This document shows positions 23,301 to 34,338 of a stretch of DNA of 64,000 nucleotides, piece after piece. Below the pieces are notes generated by a model. The model worked only from the letters and a program-made list of their open reading frames with translations. It was not told where the DNA came from and searched no databases. The translations under genes and the position numbers were made by a program. Positions within the stretch are counted from its first letter, which is position 1. Every line of letters starts with the position of its first letter. Source of the DNA: Lentinula raphanica (taxonomy: Eukaryota; Basidiomycota; Agaricomycetes; Agaricales; Omphalotaceae); the NCBI GenBank assembly GCA_027919835.1, contig JANVFP010000003.1, forward strand, positions 992,001 to 1,056,000, written 5' to 3'.

Positions 23301-24849
23301 GGATAGGAGCCGCTCAGGGTGGAGCCGGAGGAGAAGTCGTAGTTGAGTCCGTACCAAATGTAGTGCAATGAGCCGGATTGGAGGTCTCTGTGATCGTTCG
23401 TGAGAATCGGCGTGAACGGGTTGAGCAATGTAGACGACTCACTGGATGACGAGCGCCTCTTGATTTCTGACGTGTCGCACAAATGCAAGGGATCTTCCAT
23501 CTCTGGATAGTTCTGGACGACTAGCACCACCCGGAGAGGCATCAACCAGTGTCTCTTGCTTGCCGGAGGTCAGGTTGCGGGAGAAGATCCCGAACACACC
23601 CTTGTGAACTGTACAGACCATCAGAAAAAGCACTATAATTCGTGCAATCCAAGCGCACCTACCGTCCTTCTCCGAAAGTGTATACTCATCTACAACATTC
23701 TTAACAAAGATAACCACATCATCCTTCGCCCAGACAAATTGCTCAGGACCAATTTGCTGCTCGGCATAGTCTTCTACGGTCATTCCTCGAGGGAGAGTCC
23801 TTCCAAGGAGACGTCTGCCACTGCCAGATCGGATGTTTCCTGGCTTTTGTGTATTAAAGGCCGCTAGATCAGGTAGATCGTACTCCCATCCTTCGGGAGC
23901 AGTTATTGTAACTCTGCCGGTATACCATTTGGTAGCGATGATTTTGTCTCCAGAAGGTTTGAAGCGAGGGCTAGTGACGAAGCGATAGGTTTCGTTTGTT
24001 ACAGGCTGGGCTGTATGATATGGATTAGAACCTGGATCGAGATTTTTAGTATGTGTGTATGAGGAACGCACCGTATAGTCGACCTTCTCTTCTGAGTCGA
24101 CTCTTTCTCCGCGCCTCGGTCTCTGGAACGCGTTGAACAAACAGGAGATCTTCGTCTTTTTCCTTTTCCGATAATGCTTCAGCTAACGAGTGATCCACGG
24201 CCATGGAAGAAGGCCTAACGTCCATTTCTTCGCAACTTGTCCAGTTCATAATCCAGATATTATCTATCCCAATCCCAGCATCGCTGCGAAACGCAAGTCG
24301 TTTTCCGTCTGGAGAGAACCTTGGATCTGCATCGTAGGGTACACCCAGAAGAACAGGTCTTGCTCGAGCCATGGCTCCATCTTTATCTCCATTTCCGTCT
24401 TGGTCAAACGCGTACAATTCTAAAGCAGGAATGCAATAAATGTCACCTAAGATATCAAAGACGATATCTCCTGTGACTGGATGGACATCGAGCCGAAGCC
24501 AGGTTCCTTTTTGAACATCGTATTCGAGAAGACGCGGGTATGGAAAATCGGTGGAGATGTCCCAAGGGGTTTGTTCACGAAACGGAAAGATGTTATCTTG
24601 CCATTCTGGAGCTGGATCCGAGTTACGGTCATGGTATGCTGAGGGGTGAACGAGACGTCGAGCATTCAGGTGTTCAAGACTGAAGGTGAGAGTTGAGGTA
24701 CAAAAAGAGGTTACCAAGATTAGGGCAAATACGATCAAACGAATGGCAGTGGCGGGCCTTCGTAGCTCGGAAAGAATTCGCTGTGAAGACTTGTCCTGCT
24801 CATGAGCTTTTGCTGATCCTCTTTTTGAGATGAAAAACCCGATAACCAT
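20301..24849 (-). CDS. Membrane-anchored TolB-like propeller / amidohydrolase fusion
   Basis: Predicted 1300 aa from 12 exons: 24849-24072, 24010-23663, 23608-23443, 23387-22231, 22170-21811, 21756-21636, 21574-21347, 21289-21186, 21131-20963, 20908-20841, 20770-20619 and 20552-20301. A basic N-terminus and one hydrophobic segment (RLIVFALILVTSF) predict a type II membrane anchor. The first 800 or so residues contain TolB/WD40-like propeller blades (DPRFSPDGKRLAF, RPELSRDGRSLAFV, HSLAWSRDGKRLSW). The C-terminal third is a metal-dependent amidohydrolase: GGFVLPGFIDVHAHW (HxH metal motif), GVTTLHN, GPRILTTG, TTLEH, GAHGEQ and SLTAGKLADFLV. The substrate is unknown. Six of its introns are multiples of three without a stop. 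Confidence 0.85.
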
Positions 24850-25018
24850 TCGAGAATGAGAAGAGTAATACGACGGGTTTGTGACAATCAAATGTCATAT
24901 TATGTGAAGTTCAACATATAACTCGACATATAACATACAAAATGAGGCAAATATTCAATATGTACAACTTTGGCTCATGAATTTCGTGATTCAACATTGA
25001 AGGTCATGGCAACGAGGT

Positions 25019-25696
25019 CTATTCTGCTTCTTTCTCGGCGGTCTCAGCCTCAGCCTCTTCCTTGGCCTCCTCCTTGGCGGCCTCCCCATTCGCTTCATCC
25101 TTGGTTTCCTCTTCCGAAGGAGCATTCTTACTGTTCAACACAGTAGCGTTAATCCTTTGATAAGTCCAACGTTAGTCAAAGCTTAAGGTTCCAGGTGGAG
25201 TTTCGGAGCACATACGTCAACATCACTTGCACTTTCTCCTTCGTCCCTGTATCATTTTCCAATTCCACCGTCAATCGCTTGCTGCCTTTCCAACCGTAAC
25301 TGCCTGTGTTGAATGAACTTGGTAGGAGAGTGAGAGAGCCAAGTTGGCCTGGGTCGGCGGAGGTAGACGGGACACTGTCGTCGTCCGCAGCGCTAGGCGG
25401 AGTATGTGTGACGTTGACGTGAAGGGGTAAAGCTTTGGCCTTGAATTGAGATGCGGGGAGAACAGCCTGATGGACGATGAGAGGGAGAGATGAAGGTGAA
25501 AGTCAATGGACGTACTTTGGTGGAATTCTTCTTGTTACCACCTTTTTTCCCCTTAGCTGCCGTGGATGTCTCGTCAGTCTTTGCTGATTTAGCAGAGCGT
25601 GTCGCAGGACCCGAGTCTTCTGCAGAACGTTTTGTACCGGCTGTGGATGAGTTGATTAGTGTATCGTTGAAGAGTATGAGAGATTGACTTGCCCAT
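25019..25696 (-). CDS. Small conserved-looking protein with acidic tail, unknown function
   Basis: Predicted 171 aa from four exons: 25696-25693, 25640-25516, 25466-25216 and 25154-25019. A basic Lys/Ser-rich N-terminus (KRSAEDSG, KGKKGGNKK) precedes a beta-rich core (LPLHVNVTHTPPS, GSLTLLPSSFNTGSYGWKG, KRLTVELEND, KVQVMLTINATVLN) and a Glu/Ala-rich tail. The start model needs a 4-nt first exon (ATGG) and a GC-AG intron with consensus GCAAGT donor; no other in-frame ATG exists upstream, so the start is uncertain. The basic and acidic ends suggest a nuclear protein, but no family was recognised. Confidence 0.6.
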
Positions 25697-25940
25697 GTTG
25701 AAGAGGGTTGTAGAGGGGAAAGAGGTTTTGTTGTGGTCGAAAAAGTGTTTCCCGTATTTGTAGTACAATAAAATTTTGTCTCACGACGACGCCTCAACGG
25801 CCCTCACTACGAAATGACGTCACGCGACAACAAAAAATATCATTTGTGGTCTTTCAACTTGGCCCAAAACAATCTAAAAAGAGTTGGATGGTTGAGCGTG
25901 AAAAAACATAACAAAAAACATAGGAAAAACCATTTACATT

Positions 25941-26905
25941 TCACAGATCAAAGTCAAAGTCCGAGTCTGAATCTTTCTCCTTTCCTCTAACGTTCTTTTT
26001 CGTTCGCCCATTGACAGACGTTCCGGCAGAACGCATGCGCGAAGAACGATCCAAGTCTTCCTCGTCCTCTTCATCCGAGCTCCCCTCTTCTCGCCGATCC
26101 TCTGGCGCACGCCGTTCAGGTGGATGAAGAGCCCCAGTAACGAGCAATAATGCTTCCAATTCTGGATCGACATCAGCAAAGACCATGATACACGACAGCT
26201 CTTGTTACCTTCTATTCTCCTGTCACGATCTGCACCCCAAGCCACGACCTGATTCCGGATATCACCTTTCTTGTAGACGATGAACATCGGCACTCTGCTG
26301 TCTGGCAGATTTGGGATGCACTTGTCTCCCACAATCGAGACAAATTTGGTTCGAGGATATCGAGCAGCGAGATTTCTAACGTGCTCGAAAGCGCGATCGC
26401 TTCGTGGGATGCTGAACGAGTCGATGTTGTGGTTGGTACGCTTCGAATCCATACAGCAACCTCACTCACCCATCTTTATACAAGAAACACACAACCGCAG
26501 TACCTTGTTCCTTCTCTTCGCCCTCTTCATCTATCTTACTTGCCTCGGTGACCTCTCGTGTGTAATCGTCTCGACCGATAGGATACACTCGTCCAAATCG
26601 CGACTTTTTATCCAATGCTTTCTCATCGGCTATCCTTTGTCTTTCATACGCAGCAATCATCCGTGCGGTATCGTCATCTGGTGCGTCTTCGCCGATTTCA
26701 CGAAGTTCTGCTGGCGTGAAATCATTTAAAAGGTCACTAAAAGTCGGCGATGGAGGTGGCGATGGTGTAGGAGGTGTAGGCTCTCGAGGTGGGATGATAC
26801 CATGTTTTCGAAGTGCGTCGTTACTGTTCCAAATTGTTAGTTGAGAAAGGAGAAGCAGAATTTGAGGACATACAACTCGGTGTCTTCGTCAATATTAACA
26901 GCCAT
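25941..26905 (-). CDS. plp2: Phosducin-like protein, PLP2/PhLP3 group (thioredoxin fold)
   Basis: Predicted 269 aa from four exons: 26905-26874, 26823-26470, 26411-26209 and 26161-25941. The helical N-terminal half (NDALRKHGIIPP, ERQRIADEKAL, FGRVYPIGRDDYTREVTEAS) is typical of this family. The thioredoxin-like half follows (GTAVVCFLYKDGIPRSDRAF, LAARYPRTKFVSIVGDKCIP, PMFIVYKKGDI). The C-terminus is very acidic. Family members act with the CCT chaperonin in folding of tubulin, actin and G-beta proteins. Its start lies 152 bp from the divergent Dicer gene. Confidence 0.88.
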
Positions 26906-27057
26906 TTTTGTAGTTGATTAGAGGGCGAAGTCGACGAGGATAGTGATGAGAGGATGAGAGAAGGAAAGCAAGATTTAGGCGCTGGTCATTCCTTCTCTTC
27001 CACTGCGGCGTTGTTGACTGTTTATTTATGTAGGCGCAGGCCATCCTTCTCCTTCTC
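26906..27057. promoter_or_regulatory. Bidirectional promoter, PLP2 / Dicer
   Basis: 152 bp separate the divergent start codons. No specific element is evident. Confidence 0.5.
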
Positions 27058-30000
27058 ATGCCTTCCAGCTCGTCCATAACCGCCCTTCTGCCTCGCAAGT
27101 ATCAAGAAGAGATCTTCACCCAGGCCCAGCATCGAAACATCATCGCCGCTCTCGATACTGGCAGTGGCAAAACCTTCATCAGCACTCTCCTCGTTAAATG
27201 GATCGCAGCAAAGGACCTCGATAGCCGTAAAATCTTCTTCTTCGTCCCAAAGGTTCCTCTGGTCGAGCAACAAGGCAACTTCATCTCTCATCATTCCTCT
27301 TTACGCGTCCTCAAATTACACGGATCGTCCAATATCGATGTATCTGATCGTTCTGGATGGAAGCAGAAGTTCGAGAAACATGATGTTTTTGTTCTTACTG
27401 GTTCGTGGCTTTGTATTTTTGCTCTCTTCTCGTCGATGGTCCGAAATATGATTGGATCTGCTGGGTTTGGCGGAGATAATGGATTCATGGAGCGGAAAGA
27501 AACACTTCTCCTTCATGTTTTCACTATCGCTCGCTACAACTCGAGCATCCAATTGTACAAGTCCTGGGCTCATTCATTGTACATTTTAGCCCAGATATTC
27601 CTAAACTTCATGACCCACTCCCTCTTAAGGATGGAAGAAGTGTGTATTGGGTTCTCACTACTTACGCCACATTTTCAAAGTTACCCTTCTAACCACAGGT
27701 TTCCTTGTTGGTTTTTGACGAATGTCATCATGCTAGAAAGAAACATCCTTACGCTATCATCATGCACGAGTACACGCAATGCTCACCGGAGAGGCGACCC
27801 AAGGTGTTTGGCATGACAGCTTCTCCGATCTGGAATCCGAAGGATCCAGCGACATCGCTCAAGGTTTTAGAGGATACCCTGGACGCTAAAGTGATTGGTG
27901 TCCGGGAGCATGCCGGTGAGCTCTCGGAACACTCTCCGAAACCCATCGAGGTATGTTAATGATTACTCTGGTGGAACTTTGCAACTCGATTGATTCGTTG
28001 ATCAGATGATGAAGCTTTATGCCCCGGCACCAGAGACATACGACTATCCTTCACCTTCTATCTGGGATACCCTAAATGTGTTCGCATTTCTCAAGGATGT
28101 TGACTTGGAAAACGGCTCTCAGTGGCAAGACATCCAACGGCGGTACTATGTCACACTGCAAAATCTGGGACCCTACGCCGCATCGTTGTACCTCTTCACG
28201 GAAGCGTCAAATGCTATCATCCGTCTGTTCAATATCTATAGTCTTACTGGAGAGGCGGAACGCGAAGAGCATGCTATTCTGCGTAGCTCATCTCCTCAGA
28301 AGATACCATCAGAGCTGTTCGATATCGCAGATGTCTTGGTTGATTATCAGTCCTTCTTCACCAAACCGGATGATCCTTCTTTGCTGCCGGTTTTGGTTCC
28401 CTTGAGCTGGTGTACTCCAAAGGTGCGAACACTGGTCGACATACTTCGCGCACATCATTCGCCTACCTTCCAAGGAATCATCTTCGTCGAACAGCGCCAA
28501 ATCGCGGCATGCTTGGCGAAAATTCTTCCTCAAATACCGGAACTGATCGGTTTGTTCAAATGCGGTTCGTTTGTTGGTGGTGTGGGTGGATCGGAACGGT
28601 TTACAGGCGATGCCGGACAAGAGCAGGTTGCTCAAGCATTTCGGGAACATAAACTCAATCTACGTGAGGACGTTGTCTGTCTAGTGTCCCTCTTTCATCT
28701 GACTCCCTGACAAGTTGTCGCCACGTCCGTTGCTGAAGAAGGTCTAGACTTTCCTGTATGTCCGTCCATCCTGTGATGTTAAATCCTGAACGACTGAAAC
28801 GTTCATCTCATAAGGCATGTGACGTCGTCATCCGCTTCGATTCCTTGGACCATGTCGTCGGTTACGTGCAATCGCGAGGACGCGCGCGCAACAAACTATC
28901 CAACTTCATAGTCATGATACAAGAAGACGACTTGGCGTTTCAGGAACGATATAAGAAGTTCATCGACACCGAACCGAAACTGAGGGAAGCTTACCAAGCT
29001 CAGCTGGGATTATTCCAAGATTCGACGAAAGCTCTGAACCACGATGACGATGAAGAGGAGGAGGAGGGGGAAATCCCGGCGGACATGGCCAGCAGAGAAC
29101 GATATACTGTCCCGTCTACTCGAGCGTTCGTGACCTACGATAGTGCACTATCGTTGATTAGCCATCTTTGCTCCCTCATCCCACACGATCTTTACACCCC
29201 CCAACCTGCCCCAGTATACACTGGCGAGTTTCGGTCTACGCTACATCTCCCTGCTTCGTTACCCCTCCCACCAAAAGACCTAGTTTATCTAGGCCCAGTC
29301 AAAGGGAGCAAGAAAGAAGCTAAGCGTGCGGTAGCATTCTTGGCGGTCAAACGTCTACATCACCTAGACGTGTTCGACGACTATCTTTTGCCTATTGGAA
29401 GTGGGCGAGGTAAAGATTTCCAGGATGCTGAAGGGAAACCGGTCCCGGATATGAGCCATGTTCCGCCCACGATGGATGTACAGGTCAGAGATCCTTGGCT
29501 CATCTCGCACAATTTATATGTGCATCCTATTTCTCTGGATGGCAAAGTTATGGCAGGCCTGATAACCAGTTCTCGATTAGAACCTGTCCAGATTGATCAT
29601 CTCGGTAGCATTGTAGAAACACAATGCGGCCGCTTGCTTGAACTGCCGTCGAACAAAGAGATGGAGTATCTACGATTGATGGAGGACTACACCAAACTCG
29701 GTGTAAACATCCGCATCAGCGCCTCTCCCTTTGTTGGATACACCAGCTTCTTCCTCGTCCCTTTGATGTCGTCTGGTGACATCGATTTTTATTCGATGGA
29801 AGAACTTGTTGCAAACCCCAACGGCAGCTCGGATTGGTCGAGTATCGCTGAAACACATCTCGACCATTTGTTAGTTTATAACGTCAACCAACACGGGCGA
29901 ACTTGGCTTCTACGTGGTCTGCGTCCTGACCTCACGCCTATGTCGTTGATCAGCACCGATGATTCGCCACAAACCTATTACGATTACTATCTCAAACGTT

Positions 30001-31762
30001 GGTCACCCAAGTCTGGTAAAAATCGTAATGGTTGGGCTCCTGTCATCCCTACCACAGGCCCAATGGTTGAGCTGTCAAGGCTCATACGATCCAAGAGTAC
30101 CCAGATTTTGACAACGAGTATTGAAGAACCGAATGTAGAACTCAGCGAGAAGTTTATTATTCCTCAAGGCTGTTGCAACTGGTTGAGCATGTCGGTTGAG
30201 GTGTCTCGTATATTCCACATCCTACCCACTCTAGCACGGCGGATAACGGACATCTATCGCGCTCGTGCAGCCAAGTTTCGTCTCAGCTTGCCTCCAATCA
30301 ACGATGATCTAATGGTATCAGCACTCACGATTCCCAGTACACTTGCTCCATTCAACAATCAGAGGCTAGAAACACTCGGAGACGCGGTACTAGAAGTATG
30401 CACCACCGTTCACCTGATGAACAAATTTCCCCATCGACACGAAGGGCAGCTTTCCATTATTCGCCAACAGTCAATCTGTAATCGCTTCCTGATGTATCGT
30501 GCATTAGAGGTTAACCTTGATGCGTTCATAACCAGCGAACCTATGACAGTCAGGTCATGGAAAAGCCATATCGAGGTCAAGGATCACGAATCAGGGCCTC
30601 TGTGTTTTGCCTCGAGAAGCTATCCTCGAAGGAGTTTACAAGACTGCATGGAAGCCACTCTTGGGGCTGCATTTCTCACCGGCGGGATTCCAATGGCATT
30701 GCAAGCCGGGAATGCACTCGGGCTGACGTTTGGAGGACCCAGTCATTGGTCATTGAGATACTCCCGAGTAGAGAATACAATGATACCCCCAATGTACACC
30801 AGGTTGCAGGACCAACTGGGGTACGATTTCAACAACGTATACCTTTTACGGGAAGCCTTGACGCATCCTTCCTTTGCGTCTGAAGCCGAGATTATACCCT
30901 CTTATCAACGTTTAGAGTTTTTGGGTGATGGTGAGCTTCTTTGTCGTAGATTTCAGGGAGTTTTCTTGACGTGTTTTTCCCAGCTCTCCTGGATCTAGTC
31001 GTGATCCATTACTTATACAATAAGTTCCCTCAAGCTGAATCGGCTCAGCTAGCACTACCTCGAACCAAGGCTGTCTGCTCACAAGCGCTTGCGTTTCTCG
31101 CGGTCAAGAAGTTAGAATTACATCAAGTCATATTACTCAACAACGTCGGCCTTAGCAAAGCTATCGACGGCTATGTTCCTCATCTACAAGGAACATCTGC
31201 CCAAGCAATTGTGAATACTGGCTGGAAACTTGACCCTCCGAAAGTACTCAGCGACGTTTTCGAAAGCGTGATTGGCGCTGTACTGATTGACTCCGGTTAT
31301 GACTACGAGAGAACCGCTTGTGTAGTGGAATTTGCAATGCAAGAAATACTCAACCTACTCTCACCTTCAATTCCTCTGGATCCAATCTCGGCACTCGTGC
31401 ATTGGATTGCAGCCTCTGTATGTCGAGCGCCAATCGAGTTTATGTGAGTGAAACAGAATCATCTCGTTTGATAAGAAAATTGACCTTCATATTTCTTGCA
31501 AAGTGTGGTTAAGCAGGGAGAGTGTGAAGGTACCCAAGTTGTGCTTCATGGTACTGTGATAGCAGGGCCAGTCATTTCAGCGAGTTTGCTAGTTTCGAAA
31601 AATCTTGTAGCAGAAAGGGCTTTGGCTATTCTTCAGGATACGAGCCATGAGCGCTGCCTTTCACGCCTATGCGTATGCGATGCTGAGAAGGATCTCGGAA
31701 TGGCATCTGGGACATATGTAGTAGAACTTGACAATGTAGATTCGTCACTGGAAGACGGATGA
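27058..31762 (+). CDS. dcl: Dicer-like ribonuclease III
   Basis: Predicted 1392 aa from eight exons: 27058-27400, 27590-27639, 27699-27950, 28006-28663, 28715-28755, 28815-30930, 30984-31443 and 31504-31762. The helicase part has TGSGKT (34-39), DECHH (138-142), NLLVATSVAEEGLDFP and QSRGRAR (467-473). A Dicer dimerisation domain region follows the acidic DDDEEEEEGE segment. I cannot identify a clear PAZ domain between it and the RNase III domains. RNase IIIa has QRLETLGDAVL (964 on) and DCMEATLGA (1058 on); RNase IIIb has QRLEFLGDG (1146 on) and DVFESVIGA (1244 on), so all acidic catalytic residues are present. The C-terminus resembles a dsRNA-binding domain. The first intron (189 bp) is unusually long here. 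Confidence 0.92.
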
Positions 31763-31933
31763 ATTCAAAAATCCTCAATCGAAATGCACGCAGAGCTTTG
31801 ATCCAGTGTAACCCGGGCCATTTCAAAGATGTCGACGGCTGCTTGAGATAAAAAAATACCCTCATGCAGGCCCATGCTGCCCGAGGAATCAAAGCAATCA
31901 AAAAATGCACTACATTGTTGGATGGTGCGCCAT

Positions 31934-32016
31934 CCGACCAGCCTGGTTCGAACAGGCGACCCCAAGATAAGTGAACCAATTACAGTCTTGTGCTCTTCCA
32001 ACTGAGCTATGGTCGG
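31934..32016 (-). tRNA. tRNA-Tyr(GUA) with intron
   Basis: The minus strand folds as a complete cloverleaf. The acceptor stem is CCGACCA/TGGTCGG, with the C1-G72 pair typical of eukaryotic tRNA-Tyr. The D arm is GCTC/GAGC, the anticodon stem CAAGA/TCTTG, the T arm GCCTG-TTCGAAC-CAGGC. The loop CTGTAA places GTA as the anticodon. An 11-nt intron (about 31969-31979) sits after position 37, the usual place for nuclear tRNA introns, leaving about 72 nt before CCA addition. Confidence 0.93.
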
Positions 32017-32135
32017 TTGCTTTTTGATGGTCACAATAGCAGTGAACCTTGAGTAAACTTTTTCAGATTCTGTCCCGCTCTCAATTTCAAAAGAGATTCT
32101 TCCCAACCAACTTTCATCAAATTCAATGCTATTTG

Positions 32136-33097
32136 ATGCCTTTCAAGACTACGACGACGCTCTTGAGCACTCTGAGATCCATTTATCCAATCAAGACGAC
32201 TAATGGTGAGCGGTGGGCTCGTGTCAGCTCTGGCAATCATGAACATTGTTTGATTGTTGGCACAGGCAACCCTTGGTACATCGTGTCTGCTGTTGCGTTC
32301 AGTGCCAGTAACGAGCCTCAAGCTGTAACAGAGGTCTTTCAATATGCTCTCACAGATATCGGAGAAGAATATGAGCAGAGGCTACTCCTGGCACGCAAAT
32401 TCCGTGATGCATTGTTCAAGTCTGGATTGACCAGCGGATATTCAAAAGTGAGAAGGGTTTGATGCAATTGGTGGTAGTATAGTCGATCTAATGATGGTTT
32501 GTGGACCACCCCCTTCCACGAAGGCAATTAATAGCCTAGCCGCGCTACACGAAGTAATGCCTCCGGACTTGAAGGATACAAAGATGTTGAGGTACAGTCC
32601 GCTCAAGATGCTCTTTGTATTAACCAAAATGACTAATCGATGTATATGTTGATGCTGGTAGAGATACATCAACCTCCATACAGGATCACGAACGGATTGG
32701 GCGTGCTTTCTTTAGAGAGACGTACGGTGATACCGCAGACTCTGTTCAAACTCTTTTAGACACTATCTATCCGGACATGGGTTTGTATACGAGCATGGTT
32801 AGCCTGTTCCTACCGCTGCTCACTAAATGAATAACAGGCTATTTCTCAAACACTATTGGTTATGGGTATACATATGGTTTCACCGACATCCTCTCGCCTC
32901 TCGAGACATCCTACGTCCTCGTTGCCTCTCTCATCGCTAACGACACGCCTCTCCAGATTAACTGGCATCTGGCCGGAGCATACAGAAATGGTGCTAGCCT
33001 CGAAGAAGTCAAGGCCGTACGACGGATTGCGATCGAGGCTGCTTCAGCGGCTGGTGTAAAATGGAAAAACGATGTACCAGAAGTGAAGGAGGGTTGA
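32136..33097 (+). CDS. Carboxymuconolactone decarboxylase / AhpD-like fungal protein
   Basis: Predicted 232 aa from five exons: 32136-32205, 32266-32447, 32524-32591, 32662-32780 and 32838-33097. Helical segments such as WYIVSAVAFSASN, KFRDALFKSGLTSGYSKAIN, SLAALHEVMPPDL, DTIYPDMGYF and YVLVASLIANDTP match the all-helical AhpD-like fold of a widespread fungal family. No CxxC redox pair is visible, so peroxidase activity is doubtful. Family members are often assigned to mitochondria or peroxisomes, but no clear targeting signal is seen here. Function unknown beyond the fold. Confidence 0.75.
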
Positions 33098-34338
33098 AGG
33101 TACCCTCCTACCACGTCGGACAAATCTTCCGAGTTCATAGGTTCTGCGAAATGTTTACTGCTTTCGTCGAACTAGTTCAAATACGAAAGTTCTACAGTAG
33201 GATTTTAACTCTAACCCCACAAGGTTATCGCCCACAACTACTTCATCTACCGGGGCCTAGAAGATCACTGCCTCTTCATCCTCTAAGGTTGAGTACTAGA
33301 GTCGACTTCACGATCGATCTTTTGGATGTGAATAGTCTCTAACAGCAGCGTCGTGTTCTCGTTGCAAAAATGAAAGAGTGTTTGAGGTCTTCCGCGTCTA
33401 CTTACTTTTCATCAGATAACTCGTCATACAGATCCTGACCGGTATATTTTAGAGTTCTAGAATGTGGCTTCTCCAAGTTGTATGTCAGCTTCGACCGTTC
33501 ATGAGAAATCGATGCACAAGACCGGAAAACATGATTCTCTACCTCGAAGTTTGCGATGAGAGCGAAATGGATATATGACGGCATGAAAACTGGGCGTGGA
33601 TTGTGTTCGCGGAGACATCGACCTCCCGGGTCTGAATATACTGTACAGTATAGTATACTTTCCCCAGTTCACGAGGTTCGATCGTGAACTCTACCCCATA
33701 CCCAGGTACTCTTATGCTTCCCTCTAGATCTACCCCAATTGGGACCCGGTCCGAGAATGTGCATCGAGCACGAACACAGTGAGCATCTTTGGTACTCGAG
33801 GAACACCTGGCACAGATAAATGTCATTAGATACCAATATTTCAAAGTGATACTTGGATAGGTAACAAGAGCAGACATCTCCTAAAGCCCCAAAAGACATA
33901 TGATACAGAAAATAACTGGTAGGTCGGGTTCGAGAAAAGCAAGAGAAAATCGAATATGTACACTGTCCTGGGTAATCTAGACGGTTAAAATGTTTTTACG
34001 TAGGATATCAGAGAGGCTATGAAGAGTCCACATAGAAACGCGGACTCAGATATGACTTGTGGCGAGAGAGATTGGGGAAAGAGTGAATGAGAAGAATTTG
34101 ACGAATATGCGAATATGACGACACCGTGACAGAGATTGAGCACCTGAAGAAAGAGAGAGAGATAAATAACAATGCCTCGAAGGGTATATGAGATGCAATG
34201 CAAGTAGAGAATAAACGGAGTGGGGTGAGCTTTGCAGGACAATGTACAATTGAACCAAGTAACGACCGAGTAGGACGTAGGTTACTCGGTCATCGGGGCG
34301 GGGGGAGTCGGACAGGTGCCAGAACGCGGGAGGGAAAC
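33098..34338. other. Intergenic, no convincing gene
   Basis: Minus-strand open frames at 33539-33877 and 33669-33899 overlap each other and could in principle be small exons, but no model gives a recognisable protein. Short AT-rich and TAC/GTA palindromic stretches occur near 33640-33660. The right end is the 3' flank of the Ser-rich gene. Confidence 0.45.

Noticed and set aside
33539..33899. Overlapping minus-strand frames that might be a small Cys-containing gene
   Set aside because: No splice combination gave a stable reading frame or known motif; left as unannotated intergenic DNA.
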